DNA of 64,000 nt from assembly GCA_022823725.1 (NCBI GenBank), contig JAJEHL010000049.1:124001-188000 (forward strand), in the 5' to 3' direction. Below, one piece after another: positions 34,301-41,981 of this stretch. This DNA comes from Candidatus Latescibacterota bacterium. GTDB lineage: Bacteria; Latescibacterota; UBA2968. The notes beneath the pieces were generated by a model. That model saw only the letters and a program-made list of their open reading frames with translations, was not told where the DNA came from and did not search any database. The stretch's first letter is position 1. Every line of letters begins with the position of its first letter. Both the position numbers and the translations under genes were made by a program.

Positions 34301-34664
34301 GTTTGACATAGCGGGAGCGCCTATGCTGTTCATAGAGATTTCCAACCCGTTCAATTTCCAAAATACGCACACCCTGGGCGGTGGCAATCGCAACGACCTT
34401 TTTGGGACTGTGCCCGAAGACACGCCCAGAGGAGGCGTGGGGAGCTTTGGCGGTGGCCAGGCCTTTGTATATTCCGGCACGAATACTGGCAATCGCTTCC
34501 GCGCGTATATGGAATCGATAGGCTGGACAGTAGATTCAAATGGCAAATTGCAAGAAGGCAAGCGACCGGGTACCGATGTCTTGGATTTCCCGGATATACG
34601 GCGGCCTTCGCTCCTCTTTAGCGACCGGCGAGATATTACGTTTGGCGCCAGGTTTAGTTTCTAA
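31314..34664 (+). CDS. TonB-dependent outer-membrane receptor with carboxypeptidase-regulatory-like domain
   Basis: 1116 aa. ATG at 31314 is chosen because AAAGGAGGT stands 4 bases upstream; an earlier ATG (31224) lies inside the -35 box. Signal peptide (about 1-32, GLHAQ), then a CarboxypepD_reg-like beta domain (GKIAGRVTDADTGEPLPGANV), a plug domain (about 120-240, AIPVGARIRDQVATQVG ... LTGGFNAEYGNIRGGVVNF) and a long barrel that ends TFGARFSF. Several Asp-rich loops (DRNGDGEPDF, NGDINGDGVLNESD) look calcium-binding. No SusD gene follows; instead come a secreted protein and a PorV-like barrel. Probably imports a large sugar or siderophore. Confidence 0.92.
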   Translation: MKNVYRDVFRLPGFWVALLCTVLLALPVGLHAQTTGKIAGRVTDADTGEPLPGANVVVMGTTMGATVDVNGEYFILRVSPGTYEVRASLVGYQSVSKTEVEVLLDRTATVDFQLKESTVELDAIVVTADLDPVQMDVSFAQQAITQAQLEAIPVGARIRDQVATQVGLDKDAWGITIRGENSTSIGFNMDGVTSADHRQQRAYTSFSKTAVKQVQVLTGGFNAEYGNIRGGVVNFVTKEPSQFFTSAEGTYNPAGKKHFGPNLYSEENWWDVGRFQSNTPTEDRNGDGEPDFIGWNQELANRTAGGATWGAGVSGDPITTVEQAKAIWDWQHRSYDGDDPYADGPFNANPEDRDYDYLWDITVGGPILKDKVGFTASSRKERMAYPFDVGTVSYRDNTTQLKLTFTPTATTKLSVQYIRGFQHGSHQGNNVGVPQRTQQAVFENYTHSRMFMPSADYQKMQIERNHGLVSWTHTLSAKTFYNLTARFGGVDWTTQWHPLKQSNAPAIAIHTDGSSEQVNDDASADAARARGAVVLNEAPFGWNYNPGGNDILNIYRMQGGGGNSRAGDWSTIDELDITADFTSQITPHHQIKAGVQVHHFNLHENRGYVPAAVPEYSDPIFRDEYEGPRTSSSGDVIFPWTGRNDSDLPNNGDINGDGVLNESDVPSGGATGDHNNYFVKTPIFGGIFFQDRMEYRDIVVNAGARLDWHRPDLYFDLPNETHAPWFGRDAEAVYRAVRKVRPPTDWAFSPRFGASYPITDLSKMFINYGHFNQIVNTRDMYRTQSGLGQSLEFFGNPWLKMERTIQYEMGYERSFQGQYLLTGTVYFKDGENEAWPDVRIRGAFNTGAPRNTQNAFVTDARGLELKLQKTRGQFFTGFLSYDIRQARVRNTAWRDIRDAKTVSTPSTTVIEWSPNNAAPPFKAKPQIKLGGNFRTPLDYGGEQRMLKGGWNLGFYLDREAGEWFNYNPGNADASLINVLNAQWVDEYAAHLRISKMFDIAGAPMLFIEISNPFNFQNTHTLGGGNRNDLFGTVPEDTPRGGVGSFGGGQAFVYSGTNTGNRFRAYMESIGWTVDSNGKLQEGKRPGTDVLDFPDIRRPSLLFSDRRDITFGARFSF

Positions 34665-34697
34665 GAATCTGTTTTAATTTCTTGGGAACCTACCCCT

Positions 34698-34732
34698 CCT
34701 TCCCCGTTCAGGCTCCGCCTGTGCGGGGAGGG
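34698..34732 (+). other. GC-rich compound hairpin between the TonB receptor and the secreted-protein gene
   Basis: An outer stem TCCCCG/CGGGGA (34701-34706 with 34724-34729) encloses an inner CAGGC-TCC-GCCTG hairpin (34709-34721). No U-run follows, so it is more likely a processing or stability element that sets different expression of the two genes than a terminator. It could also be a dispersed repeat. Confidence 0.4.
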
Positions 34733-34794
34733 GCTGGGAGGGCATCTTCCAATTATAAATTCACGTTTACGTCTTACAAGTATAGGAGAGAAAA

Positions 34795-37017
34795 GTGATA
34801 CAAAGACGAATTACAACACTTCTGATGTTCGCGGCTTTGCTCATGCCATTGAGCGATGCCAGCGCACAATGGATCGGAAGGATGTGGGGAAACTGGCCCA
34901 ATATCGACTATTTTGTCACCATCACGTCTCCAGGTGGACGGGCGACGGGTTTCACCAATCCCGACGTCAATACTGTAAATGCTCAGGTGATGGACGGGTT
35001 GTGGCAGTATGCCATAGAAGATTTCAATGTTCCTTCCTATTTTGAGCCATTTCAGGGCGACCAGCCCGAGTTGTTGGGCAAGCCATTTACAAAGTTTGTA
35101 ATTGACCATAAGCAGGACGCGCGGGATTTTACGCGCACGCATTTTGAACTCAGCGATGGCATTACGCCAAAAATTTTCCGCAACCAGCCGCCAACGGTCA
35201 CGCAGGATGGCGTGACTTTGTCGCAGACACTGTGGACGATTTTTCCCGACCGCCTCGATCAGGTGGTTCCAGATCTGACTGCCGATCTGTTAATCCCGCT
35301 CGAAGTGGGGTATGCGGGTGGTCTCACAGAGCGGCGCAGGCTCTATGCCTGGCAGAGTCCAGAGCAGGATGATTTGTTTATTCTGATCCGGAGTTATGGT
35401 CGTCCCGATCCGCCCAATGTTCCCGACGCGAGAGTGGGCGCACGCGGGTCTGCGCCGAGTCCCGAGTCGAGCACGGCCAATCCGGTGTTTGAGAATCTCT
35501 ACATCGGGCACAACGCGTACATCCAGAGAGGCGGTGGACAAGGTCCTGCTGGCGAGGTGCGAGATGAGGGCGCAGTAGAAATTGGTTCTCGTCACCGCAC
35601 GGCAAATCTCGGCGCGCTGGGCGAATGGGACGAGCTTTATTTTTACGATGACGAGCAGAAGCTCTTCTATGCGAGAGATGGCGATTCGGCCAACAAAGAC
35701 GGATATCGCTCGGATGGTGATGATCGCGGCGAACCCGCACCCGCTGAGGGTCACGATGCTCTCGAACTGGCCAAGGCCGCGCGGATCTCGGCGGGAGAGT
35801 TCTTAGAGTCCGAATACAAGGGCAAGCTCTGGCTCTATGTCTCGCAAAATCCCACGACTTTTGAAGATTTGTCCGATGGGAACAACTGGTTTCTCAACGA
35901 ACCGAATACCTCAGAATCCGCTCAACCCCGTCTGATAAAGCGCGTTAGTGGTTCCAACTGGCGCTCGACAGATGGAGGTACCCGCCCCGAGGTCTATGAC
36001 TTTATCGTGGAGCCGGGTACGACGCGCGACCAGCGCATTTTCCAGAGTGACGCGCCCGACCACAAACCCACGTCTGTCAATATGTGGGCATTTCAGATTA
36101 CGTGGGGACCGTGGGATCTGCAACCCGGGCAATGGGTTCACACCGTAGAAGCCTGGATTGTGGCTGGCCCGCATGCAGATGAGAATAAGCGCGTTGGCGC
36201 GCAGTGGGCCAATGGTTCGATTTCCTTTGACGAGAAAGAGGCTTTTCTCAATAGCGGTCGGGATTCGCTGATGAAGACCGTGGAACTGGCGCGCCAGGCA
36301 TGGCGGGATCGCCGTGCGGTCAATGGCACTGTGCAGGGGAAGGAAGTGTCGTGGCCCATCGGGGTTGCACCGAGTCTTCCCCTCGGTCCGTCGTGGCCTT
36401 CCAATGTGGCTTACAAATCGGGTCCCGCGCAAAATGAGATCGAATGGGCGGGGGTTTCCGATGCCGTGGGCTACAATCTCTACAAGATGGTCGGTCATGA
36501 GACCAATTTGCCCGATCCGCCGATAGCGGTCAATGGCAATACGCTCATTACGGGAACCAGCTATATCGACACAGATGTCGTGCGCGGCGAGCGGTATTTC
36601 TACGCGGTGACGGCTGTGGATGCCGATGGGCAAGAGAGCAGTATTTTCGCTACGCGCGGTCTCGGCGATGGCGTGAGTCCTTTTTCGGCTCCTGTCAACG
36701 ATCTGACGCAGGTCCGCGTCGTGCCCAATCCCTACAGTATTTTGGGGGGCAATTTGTCAGATGGCGGTTTTAACTTCACGGGGCAGCCCAACAAGTTGCT
36801 CTTTGTGAATCTGCCCGCCCGGGCTATTATCCGGATCTTTACGCTTCAGGGCGACCTGGTCACGCGGATTGATCACGTTTCGGGTTCGGGCGACGAGGAG
36901 TGGCCGCTGATGGCAAATGATAACAACCAGTTCATTGTGAGTGGCGTGTATGTCGCGCATATTACCAATCCCGACACGGGCGAAACCGATATCGAGAAGT
37001 TCGTGGTTATTCGGTAG
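34795..37017 (+). CDS. Secreted FnIII protein with C-terminal sorting/FlgD-type domain
   Basis: 740 aa, GTG start with AGGAGA 5 bases upstream and a signal peptide ending ASAQ. Most of the protein has no family I can name. At about 535-625 is a fibronectin III-like domain (NEIEWAGVSDAVGYNLYK ... YFYAVTAVDADGQESS). The last 95 residues start VRVVPNPY and continue RIFTLQGDLVTRIDHVSGSGDEEWPL ... GVYVAHI, like the sorting domains used by type IX-type export. Lies between a TonB receptor and a PorV-like gene, which fits a surface-exposed partner of the receptor. Confidence 0.75.
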   Translation: MIQRRITTLLMFAALLMPLSDASAQWIGRMWGNWPNIDYFVTITSPGGRATGFTNPDVNTVNAQVMDGLWQYAIEDFNVPSYFEPFQGDQPELLGKPFTKFVIDHKQDARDFTRTHFELSDGITPKIFRNQPPTVTQDGVTLSQTLWTIFPDRLDQVVPDLTADLLIPLEVGYAGGLTERRRLYAWQSPEQDDLFILIRSYGRPDPPNVPDARVGARGSAPSPESSTANPVFENLYIGHNAYIQRGGGQGPAGEVRDEGAVEIGSRHRTANLGALGEWDELYFYDDEQKLFYARDGDSANKDGYRSDGDDRGEPAPAEGHDALELAKAARISAGEFLESEYKGKLWLYVSQNPTTFEDLSDGNNWFLNEPNTSESAQPRLIKRVSGSNWRSTDGGTRPEVYDFIVEPGTTRDQRIFQSDAPDHKPTSVNMWAFQITWGPWDLQPGQWVHTVEAWIVAGPHADENKRVGAQWANGSISFDEKEAFLNSGRDSLMKTVELARQAWRDRRAVNGTVQGKEVSWPIGVAPSLPLGPSWPSNVAYKSGPAQNEIEWAGVSDAVGYNLYKMVGHETNLPDPPIAVNGNTLITGTSYIDTDVVRGERYFYAVTAVDADGQESSIFATRGLGDGVSPFSAPVNDLTQVRVVPNPYSILGGNLSDGGFNFTGQPNKLLFVNLPARAIIRIFTLQGDLVTRIDHVSGSGDEEWPLMANDNNQFIVSGVYVAHITNPDTGETDIEKFVVIR

Positions 37018-37036
37018 GTCAGACGAGGAGGCTGTT

Positions 37037-38158
37037 GTGAAATTACATAATATTATCTGGGTCTGTCTGCTGGCATTCGTCCTTTCCGGCGTGCAGGCCA
37101 ATGCACAATTTGAAGATCCCCGGGTTCTCGGCGGCGAAAAGATTCGCGATCTGGAACCCATTTATCCAAATCAGGAAGAAGTCAGACCTTCGGGCGTGAA
37201 AGCCGCGCAGAGCGGTTTTGTGTTTCTCGGATTTTCCACAGATGCGCGGCGAGCCGCGATGGCCGATGCGGGCGCGGGCCTGATCGGCGATGCGCCGGGT
37301 GCGCTGTTTCTAAACCCGGGGTTGCTGGGTTTTGTACACGAACGGCAGGCATTTTTTTCTTATGCCAAATGGATTTTTGAGACAAATCACCAGGTCGCCG
37401 GTGCGGTTTTCAAAATTCCAAATGCACCGGGTACCTTTGGCGTGGGCTTTATCACGCACAGCGCGGGGGAGATCAACGGCACTGCGATCAATCCCGATCC
37501 CGCCAGTGTGGGGTTCACCGAGACGGGTACATTTACCACGACGAATTACGCCCTGTCCGCAGGCTGGGGTTTTCAGATCACGGATCGGTTTTCCGTAGGG
37601 GCAATGGCGCGTTTTGCTCATCAGGGGCTGGGATCGAGTGAGGTCTTTGTCGCTGGTAGTCGGCAAACGCAGTCGAATGATCTCAATGCTTTTGCCGTGG
37701 ATATCGGGACTTATTTCAATACGGGGTTCCGAAACCTGGTGATTGCTATGAGTGTGCGGAATTTCAGTCCGGGAGGGGAGTCTCAGTTTCAGCGCGAGCA
37801 TTTCGAGTTGCCCCGGGCATTCCGTCTGGGATTTGTCTTCGATCTGATTTCGATGTCTGGTCGAACCCCTGCGCCGCATCATCTGAGTCTCGTCACCGAG
37901 ATCGACAGTCCGATAGATTTCGATGAGCGCACGCTTGTGGGTGTAGAATATCGGTTTAAGCAGGCGACCTCTGCAATGGGTTTCGCCCTGCGCGGTGGGT
38001 ATAAGCTCAATCACGATCTGGAAGATTATTCGCTCGGTGCCGGTATAGATTACAAAACCGAGGCAGGAAAAGGCGTTCGCATCGATTATGCGTTCAAGCA
38101 TTTCAATACGTCTTTTACCGATCCCGTGCAGATGGTGAGTGCCGCGATTAGTTTCTGA
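37037..38158 (+). CDS. PorV/PorQ-type outer-membrane barrel protein
   Basis: 373 aa. GTG at 37037 follows GAGGAGG with 5 bases; the longer frame from 36941 would overlap the previous gene. Signal peptide ends ANAQ. FLGFSTDARRAAMADAGAGLIGDAPGALFLNPG is the family signature (FadL-like barrel of PorV/PorQ), followed by strands such as GTFGVGFITHSAGEIN and ending AAISF with terminal Phe. In type IX secretion PorV shuttles cargo from the translocon; the gene lies next to a protein with a sorting-type tail, so the pair may work together. Confidence 0.85.
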   Translation: MKLHNIIWVCLLAFVLSGVQANAQFEDPRVLGGEKIRDLEPIYPNQEEVRPSGVKAAQSGFVFLGFSTDARRAAMADAGAGLIGDAPGALFLNPGLLGFVHERQAFFSYAKWIFETNHQVAGAVFKIPNAPGTFGVGFITHSAGEINGTAINPDPASVGFTETGTFTTTNYALSAGWGFQITDRFSVGAMARFAHQGLGSSEVFVAGSRQTQSNDLNAFAVDIGTYFNTGFRNLVIAMSVRNFSPGGESQFQREHFELPRAFRLGFVFDLISMSGRTPAPHHLSLVTEIDSPIDFDERTLVGVEYRFKQATSAMGFALRGGYKLNHDLEDYSLGAGIDYKTEAGKGVRIDYAFKHFNTSFTDPVQMVSAAISF

Positions 38159-38172
38159 TTAACCCTTAAACC

Positions 38173-38211
38173 AAAAAACGGCGGTGGACATACTATCCAC
38201 CGCCGTTTTTT
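38173..38211. terminator. Strong bidirectional intrinsic terminator
   Basis: AAAAAACGGCGGTGGA (38173-38188) and TCCACCGCCGTTTTTT (38196-38211) form a 16-bp stem with a 7-base loop, with A and T runs on both sides. It separates the PorV-like gene from the convergent dehydrogenase gene. Confidence 0.92.
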
Positions 38212-38225
38212 TTTTAATCGCTCTT

Positions 38226-39281
38226 TTATACCAATCCGCCTTTTACTGCAATTTTAATCGCGTCTTTGCCGTCGAGATTGTATCCGCTGTGCAGGGCGTT
38301 GAATCCTTCGGCTACGCGGTCAATGGGTATGGTGTGGCTGACGAGGTCTGCAAAGGCGTATTCATTTCGCTCGAGGATGGGGAGCGCGCGAACAAAGTGT
38401 TCGGGCGTGCTTGCCCACACGGCTTCGAGGCGCATGTTGCGGCGCATGAACATCTGGTTGGGATTGCAGTCAAAAGATCCCACATCGACAAAATGGCCCA
38501 TGGCGACATAGGTGCCGCTGTGCCGCAAGAACGTGACGCCTTCGGGAATAGCGGGCAAAAATCCCGCGCATTCAAAGACGACATCGGCGCCTTCGCCTCG
38601 GGGCGTGTTTTCCCGCACAATTTTCGTGCGTTCTTCGGGATCGGGTATGTCGGCAATGTCGATGGTGAGGTCTGCGCCGAGTCGCTCTGCCAGTTCCAGA
38701 CGCCCTTTGGGGCCGCCGACCATGATGAGTCGTCCTGCGCCGCTGACTTTGGCTGCGACAAGCGTGAGCAGGCCAATGGCGCCCGATCCCTGTACGACGA
38801 CGGTGTCGCCAAATTGCAAGCCCGAACGCATGGCACCGTGTACGCCAATGGTAAAAGGCTCGGTGATGACCGCAACTTCGGCGGGCATATCGGTTTTGAG
38901 CACGACGCTATCGGGGTTCCAGAGGTAGATATATTCGCCAAAACCGCCCCGCAAATAGGGGGTTTCTTCGGCTTGTAGAAAACCATAAGCACCGCGATTT
39001 GTGCCGGGTGCGAAGAGTACCCGGTCTCCAGGTGCGATGGGATTGCCCAGATAATCGGTTTCTACACCGGATCCCAGGCTGTCGATGATGCCGACATTTT
39101 CGTGACCGAGAATGATCTCGCCTTGCAACCGTTGATATTCCCAGTTGTGCAGGTCTGTGCCGCAGATGCCAGCGAGTTCTTGTTTGAGCAAAATTGATCC
39201 CGGTTCTGGATCCGGAACGGGATATTCGCGTATTTCAAATTTTTCGCCGCTCATCACTGCGGCGCGTCCGATGCGAGACAT
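38226..39281 (-). CDS. Medium-chain zinc dehydrogenase (sugar/polyol type), no structural zinc site
   Basis: 351 aa. Catalytic zinc ligands Cys40 (GICGTDLHNW) and His60-Glu61 (GHENVG), a Rossmann site VQGSGAIGLLTLVAAK, and C-terminal VSHTIPIDRVAEGFNAL. The four structural-zinc cysteines are missing: the loop reads FAPGTNRGAYGF. That pattern fits sorbitol/threonine/phosphonate-type MDR enzymes. ATG at 39281 with a GGAG-type box. 17 bp downstream of gmd, probably co-transcribed. Confidence 0.88.
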   Translation of the reverse strand: MSRIGRAAVMSGEKFEIREYPVPDPEPGSILLKQELAGICGTDLHNWEYQRLQGEIILGHENVGIIDSLGSGVETDYLGNPIAPGDRVLFAPGTNRGAYGFLQAEETPYLRGGFGEYIYLWNPDSVVLKTDMPAEVAVITEPFTIGVHGAMRSGLQFGDTVVVQGSGAIGLLTLVAAKVSGAGRLIMVGGPKGRLELAERLGADLTIDIADIPDPEERTKIVRENTPRGEGADVVFECAGFLPAIPEGVTFLRHSGTYVAMGHFVDVGSFDCNPNQMFMRRNMRLEAVWASTPEHFVRALPILERNEYAFADLVSHTIPIDRVAEGFNALHSGYNLDGKDAIKIAVKGGLV

Positions 39282-39298
39282 ATTACGCTCCTTTTGAG

Positions 39299-40279
39299 TT
39301 ATGAATTTTTTGAAAAAAAGCTGAGGTCTGCGTCAACCATCTCTTTTACGAGGTCTTCAAAGCAGATATCGTAAGTCCAGTTGAGTTTGTCTTTGGCTTT
39401 GGTGCAATCGCCGATGAGCAGATCGACTTCGGCTGGGCGCAGGAATCGCGGATCGATCTGAACGTGTTCCCGATAGTTGAGGCCGACGTGTGAGAAGGCG
39501 ATTTCGCAAAATTCGCGCACCGAATGGGTTTCGCCGGTTGCGATGACATAGTCGTCGGGCGCGTCTTGTTGGAGCATTATCCACATGGCTTTGACGTATT
39601 CGCGGGCGTGCCCCCAGTCGCGTTTGGCATCGAGGTTGCCAAGCGAGAGATGGCCGATTTGTCCGAGTTTGATGCGCGCGACATGGGAAGTGATTTTGCG
39701 GGTGACAAATTCAAATCCCCGACGCGGGGATTCGTGGTTGAACAAGATGCCACTGGCGGCGTACAGGCCATAGGCTTCTCGATAGTTGCGCGTGAGATCA
39801 AATCCCGCGACTTTGGAGATGCCGTAAGGTGAGCGCGGATGAAAGCGCGTGATTTCCGTTTGGGGCACTTCTTCGGCTTTGCCAAACATTTCGCTCGATC
39901 CGGCAAAATAGAACCGACATTTGGGCACGAGTTCATTGAGGGCTTCGAGGACATAGTGCGTGCCATTGATGTTGATATTGAGCGTTGAGAATGCGTCTTT
40001 GAAAGAGGTATCGACAAAGCTTTGCGCTGCGAGGTGGTAACACTCGTCGGGGCGGACGGTCCGCACGACATTGTAGATGCTGGGAAAGCTTTCGAGCGAT
40101 GCGGGATGGAGTTCCACTTTGTGCTGCAAGTGGGTGATGCGCCCGAGTCGATGTTCGGGATCTTCGAGAGCCACGCGCCTGACAATGCCGTGTACTTCGT
40201 AGCCCTTATCGAGCAGGAATTCTGCCAGATAAGAGCCGTCTTGTCCGGTGATGCCGGTGATTAATGCCTTCTTTGCCAT
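39299..40279 (-). CDS. gmd: GDP-mannose 4,6-dehydratase
   Basis: 326 aa extended short-chain dehydrogenase that makes GDP-4-keto-6-deoxymannose, the precursor of GDP-fucose and GDP-rhamnose. Motifs: TGITGQDGSYLAEFLL for NADP, AAQSFVDTSF, GSSEMFG (Ser128 region), the catalytic pair Tyr152-Lys156 in SPYGISKVAG, and NHESPRRG and GNLDAKRDWGHA, which are diagnostic for Gmd. No fucose synthase gene is next to it, so the remainder of the pathway is elsewhere. Confidence 0.95.
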   Translation of the reverse strand: MAKKALITGITGQDGSYLAEFLLDKGYEVHGIVRRVALEDPEHRLGRITHLQHKVELHPASLESFPSIYNVVRTVRPDECYHLAAQSFVDTSFKDAFSTLNININGTHYVLEALNELVPKCRFYFAGSSEMFGKAEEVPQTEITRFHPRSPYGISKVAGFDLTRNYREAYGLYAASGILFNHESPRRGFEFVTRKITSHVARIKLGQIGHLSLGNLDAKRDWGHAREYVKAMWIMLQQDAPDDYVIATGETHSVREFCEIAFSHVGLNYREHVQIDPRFLRPAEVDLLIGDCTKAKDKLNWTYDICFEDLVKEMVDADLSFFSKNS

Positions 40280-40385
40280 GAGAGTCCTTTCAAAATAAAA
40301 TGCCAGCGCAACAATTAATGGGGAATACGAAGGTACGTCAAGTTAATACATGTGTGTTTTTAAAAAGTTCATGCAGTAAGAGCCA

Positions 40386-40414
40386 TTGACAGTCGGGATT
40401 CTTTTGGATATTTT
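40386..40414 (+). promoter_or_regulatory. Sigma-70-type promoter for the small barrel-protein gene
   Basis: TTGACA at 40386-40391 and TATTTT at 40409-40414 are separated by 17 bases. It lies 41 bp before the start codon, with AGGAGGAG at 40442-40449 as ribosome binding site. Confidence 0.55.
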
Positions 40415-40454
40415 AATCTGAGTGCCGGGGGAGAACCTTTCAGGAGGAGATACT

Positions 40455-41093
40455 ATGAAATACTATCTGATGTGTTTGGTTGCCGGATTGTTGGCTCTGG
40501 GCGCACCTGTTCAGGCTGATGTGGTGGGTGAAGAAGAAGAAAAGGGTGGAGGGGAGGTCAATATAGGTCCCATTCGCGCGGGGCAGTTGGAAGTGACGCC
40601 GATTATGTCCGTGCGGTTTTCAGGCAGCAACTTGTTCTATCGCACTGGGGTTCAGGTGGCTTATTCGATTAGCCGATGGCATCAAATAGGCGGTTCTTTT
40701 ATTGCGGGCAATAGACAATACGACCGGCGTGCAGGTCTCGATACCCCCGCCCGGGATGATCTAACGCAAGTGCTGGACAATGCAACGATAGATGCCCGGG
40801 GGCGTTATTTGACGGTGGATGACGGGTTTGGGTCTTCGGTGTCGGGTTTTTATCGGTTGAATATTCCCATCCAGATTAAAAAGCGCACGTTTCCGTTTGT
40901 AGAAGCTTTTGCCGCGCGCGATTTTTGGGGATGGGGCAATGTCAGCGAATTGGGAGGTGGCGCAGGTACGCGCCAGGTGCTGTCAAAACACACGGCTCTG
41001 ACCGCGATGTATGGGTATTCGGTCCTATTTGCCGGGGAAGATCGCATCAAACGTCATTTTGTGAAGGGTGGCGTGTCGGTGTTTTTTAGATAA
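40455..41093 (+). CDS. Small outer-membrane beta-barrel protein
   Basis: 212 aa; unnamed family. ATG at 40455 has AGGAGGAG 5 bases upstream. Signal peptide ends PVQA; then an acidic stretch (GEEEEKGGGE) and about eight amphipathic strands (QLEVTPIMSVRFSG, GVQVAYSISRWHQIGGSF, FVEAFAARDFWGWG, TALTAMYGYSVLF), closing VKGGVSVFFR. The size fits an eight-stranded barrel (OmpX/OmpA-like). A damaged copy of its 3' end lies 230 bp downstream. Confidence 0.72.
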   Translation: MKYYLMCLVAGLLALGAPVQADVVGEEEEKGGGEVNIGPIRAGQLEVTPIMSVRFSGSNLFYRTGVQVAYSISRWHQIGGSFIAGNRQYDRRAGLDTPARDDLTQVLDNATIDARGRYLTVDDGFGSSVSGFYRLNIPIQIKKRTFPFVEAFAARDFWGWGNVSELGGGAGTRQVLSKHTALTAMYGYSVLFAGEDRIKRHFVKGGVSVFFR

Positions 41094-41107
41094 AAAGGGT
41101 TACCACT

Positions 41108-41317
41108 ATGCAGATCCCCAATATACACGAGGCTGAGTCCCAGCTTGTCCAGCTAATCGAACAGGTGTTGCAGGGGGAAGATATCGTTATCGGACAGGCA
41201 GGTAAACCGGTGGCAAGATTGGTTCCTTACGAGGGGGATCCCCGTCCCCGCAAGGGCGGACAGTGGCACGGCCGGGTGCAAATAGCCGATGACTTTGATG
41301 TGCTACCCGAGGCCTGA
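41108..41317 (+). CDS. Phd/YefM-type antitoxin, orphan
   Basis: 69 aa. MQIPNIHEAESQLVQLIEQVLQGEDIVIGQAGKPVARLVPY is the complete DNA-binding half of Phd/YefM antitoxins, with a short C-terminal toxin-binding tail. These normally precede a VapC or Doc toxin, but no toxin frame follows; directly after the stop is a fragment of the barrel gene's end. It may be a leftover of a lost toxin-antitoxin pair or act as an anti-toxin elsewhere. Start has AAAAAGGG about 8 bases upstream. Confidence 0.85.
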   Translation: MQIPNIHEAESQLVQLIEQVLQGEDIVIGQAGKPVARLVPYEGDPRPRKGGQWHGRVQIADDFDVLPEA

Positions 41318-41322
41318 ACCTG

Positions 41323-41367
41323 GATGCTCAGTTCGTGAAGGCTGGTGTGTCGGTGTTCCTTAGATAG
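41323..41367 (+). pseudogene. Remnant of a second copy of the small barrel-protein gene (last 14 codons)
   Basis: The frame reads DAQFVKAGVSVFLR-stop, matching HFVKGGVSVFFR-stop at the end of the barrel gene (41093). The DNA is similar over about 40 bases. It shows that a tandem barrel paralogue once stood here and that the antitoxin gene now takes the place of its body. Confidence 0.65.
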
Positions 41368-41393
41368 AATGGGATGTCACGAAAAATATACTG

Positions 41394-41426
41394 CTCCCGA
41401 CCTTGAAGTAGGTCGGGAGTTTTTTT
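41394..41426 (+). terminator. Intrinsic terminator
   Basis: CTCCCGACC-TTGAAGTA-GGTCGGGAG (9-bp stem, 8-base loop) followed by seven T. It closes the barrel/antitoxin unit. Confidence 0.88.
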
Positions 41427-41518
41427 GTTTATCACCTCTCGACCATTGCTCATTGTTCCCTTCTGCGTATTTGTATATATTGGGATGCCTAAAATTTTCT
41501 CAATTAGAGGTAGGCGAT

Positions 41519-41857
41519 ATGTTCGATACGGATATCCTTGATAGAGCGTTGAAGACACGGCGCGGGCAGAGAAATAGGGAGCGTGTCGCGCTTATTGATC
41601 GGGTGGCATGTGCATTGCGCGTTTGTCGAGATAAGTATGGCGTGCGCGAGGCATTTATCGTTGGATCGCTTCTTTATTTTTATCGATGGGATCACAAGTC
41701 CGATGTTGATGTGGCGATCAGTGGCGCGTCTATGCATGTTCTGGATGTGATGAAGGTCGTCGAGGATGCTGTTGAACGGGATGTGGATGTGATTAATCTG
41801 GATTTGCATATGTTTGCGGACCGCTTTCGGCAAAAAGGAATGAAAATTTATGGATGA
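41519..41857 (+). CDS. MNT-type nucleotidyltransferase
   Basis: 112 aa. GSLLYFYRWDHKSDVDVAI is the GS-x(11)-DxD motif of minimal nucleotidyltransferases (MntA-like). ATG at 41519 is preferred, with AGAGG about 8 bases upstream; a longer frame would include the terminator. In MNT-HEPN toxin-antitoxin systems the MNT protein AMPylates and silences a HEPN RNase; here only a 24-codon frame follows, overlapping by 8 bp, so the partner is probably broken. Confidence 0.8.
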   Translation: MFDTDILDRALKTRRGQRNRERVALIDRVACALRVCRDKYGVREAFIVGSLLYFYRWDHKSDVDVAISGASMHVLDVMKVVEDAVERDVDVINLDLHMFADRFRQKGMKIYG

Positions 41858-41924
41858 GGCGAGATACGCTCTGTTGAAAAAAATTGCGGGTTGTTTTTCA
41901 GCGGGATCGCCAACGATTTTTTGA
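41850..41924 (+). pseudogene. Truncated partner frame overlapping the MNT gene
   Basis: ATG at 41850 lies inside the MNT gene end and reads MDEARYALLKKIAG..., 24 codons to TGA at 41922-41924. The -1/+1 frame beside it continues with QRDRQRFFEKLKP-stop to about 41940, as if one frameshift had split a short gene. It may be the ruin of the HEPN or second subunit, but the fragment is too short to assign. Confidence 0.4.
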
Positions 41925-41981
41925 AAAGTTGAAGCCCTGACGAACTGGTGTGATATCTAAAACAGGAGGAAATATTATAAG

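Noticed and set aside
38184-38978. 264-aa plus-strand frame
   Set aside because: Antisense to the zinc dehydrogenase gene; no motifs and it starts in the terminator.
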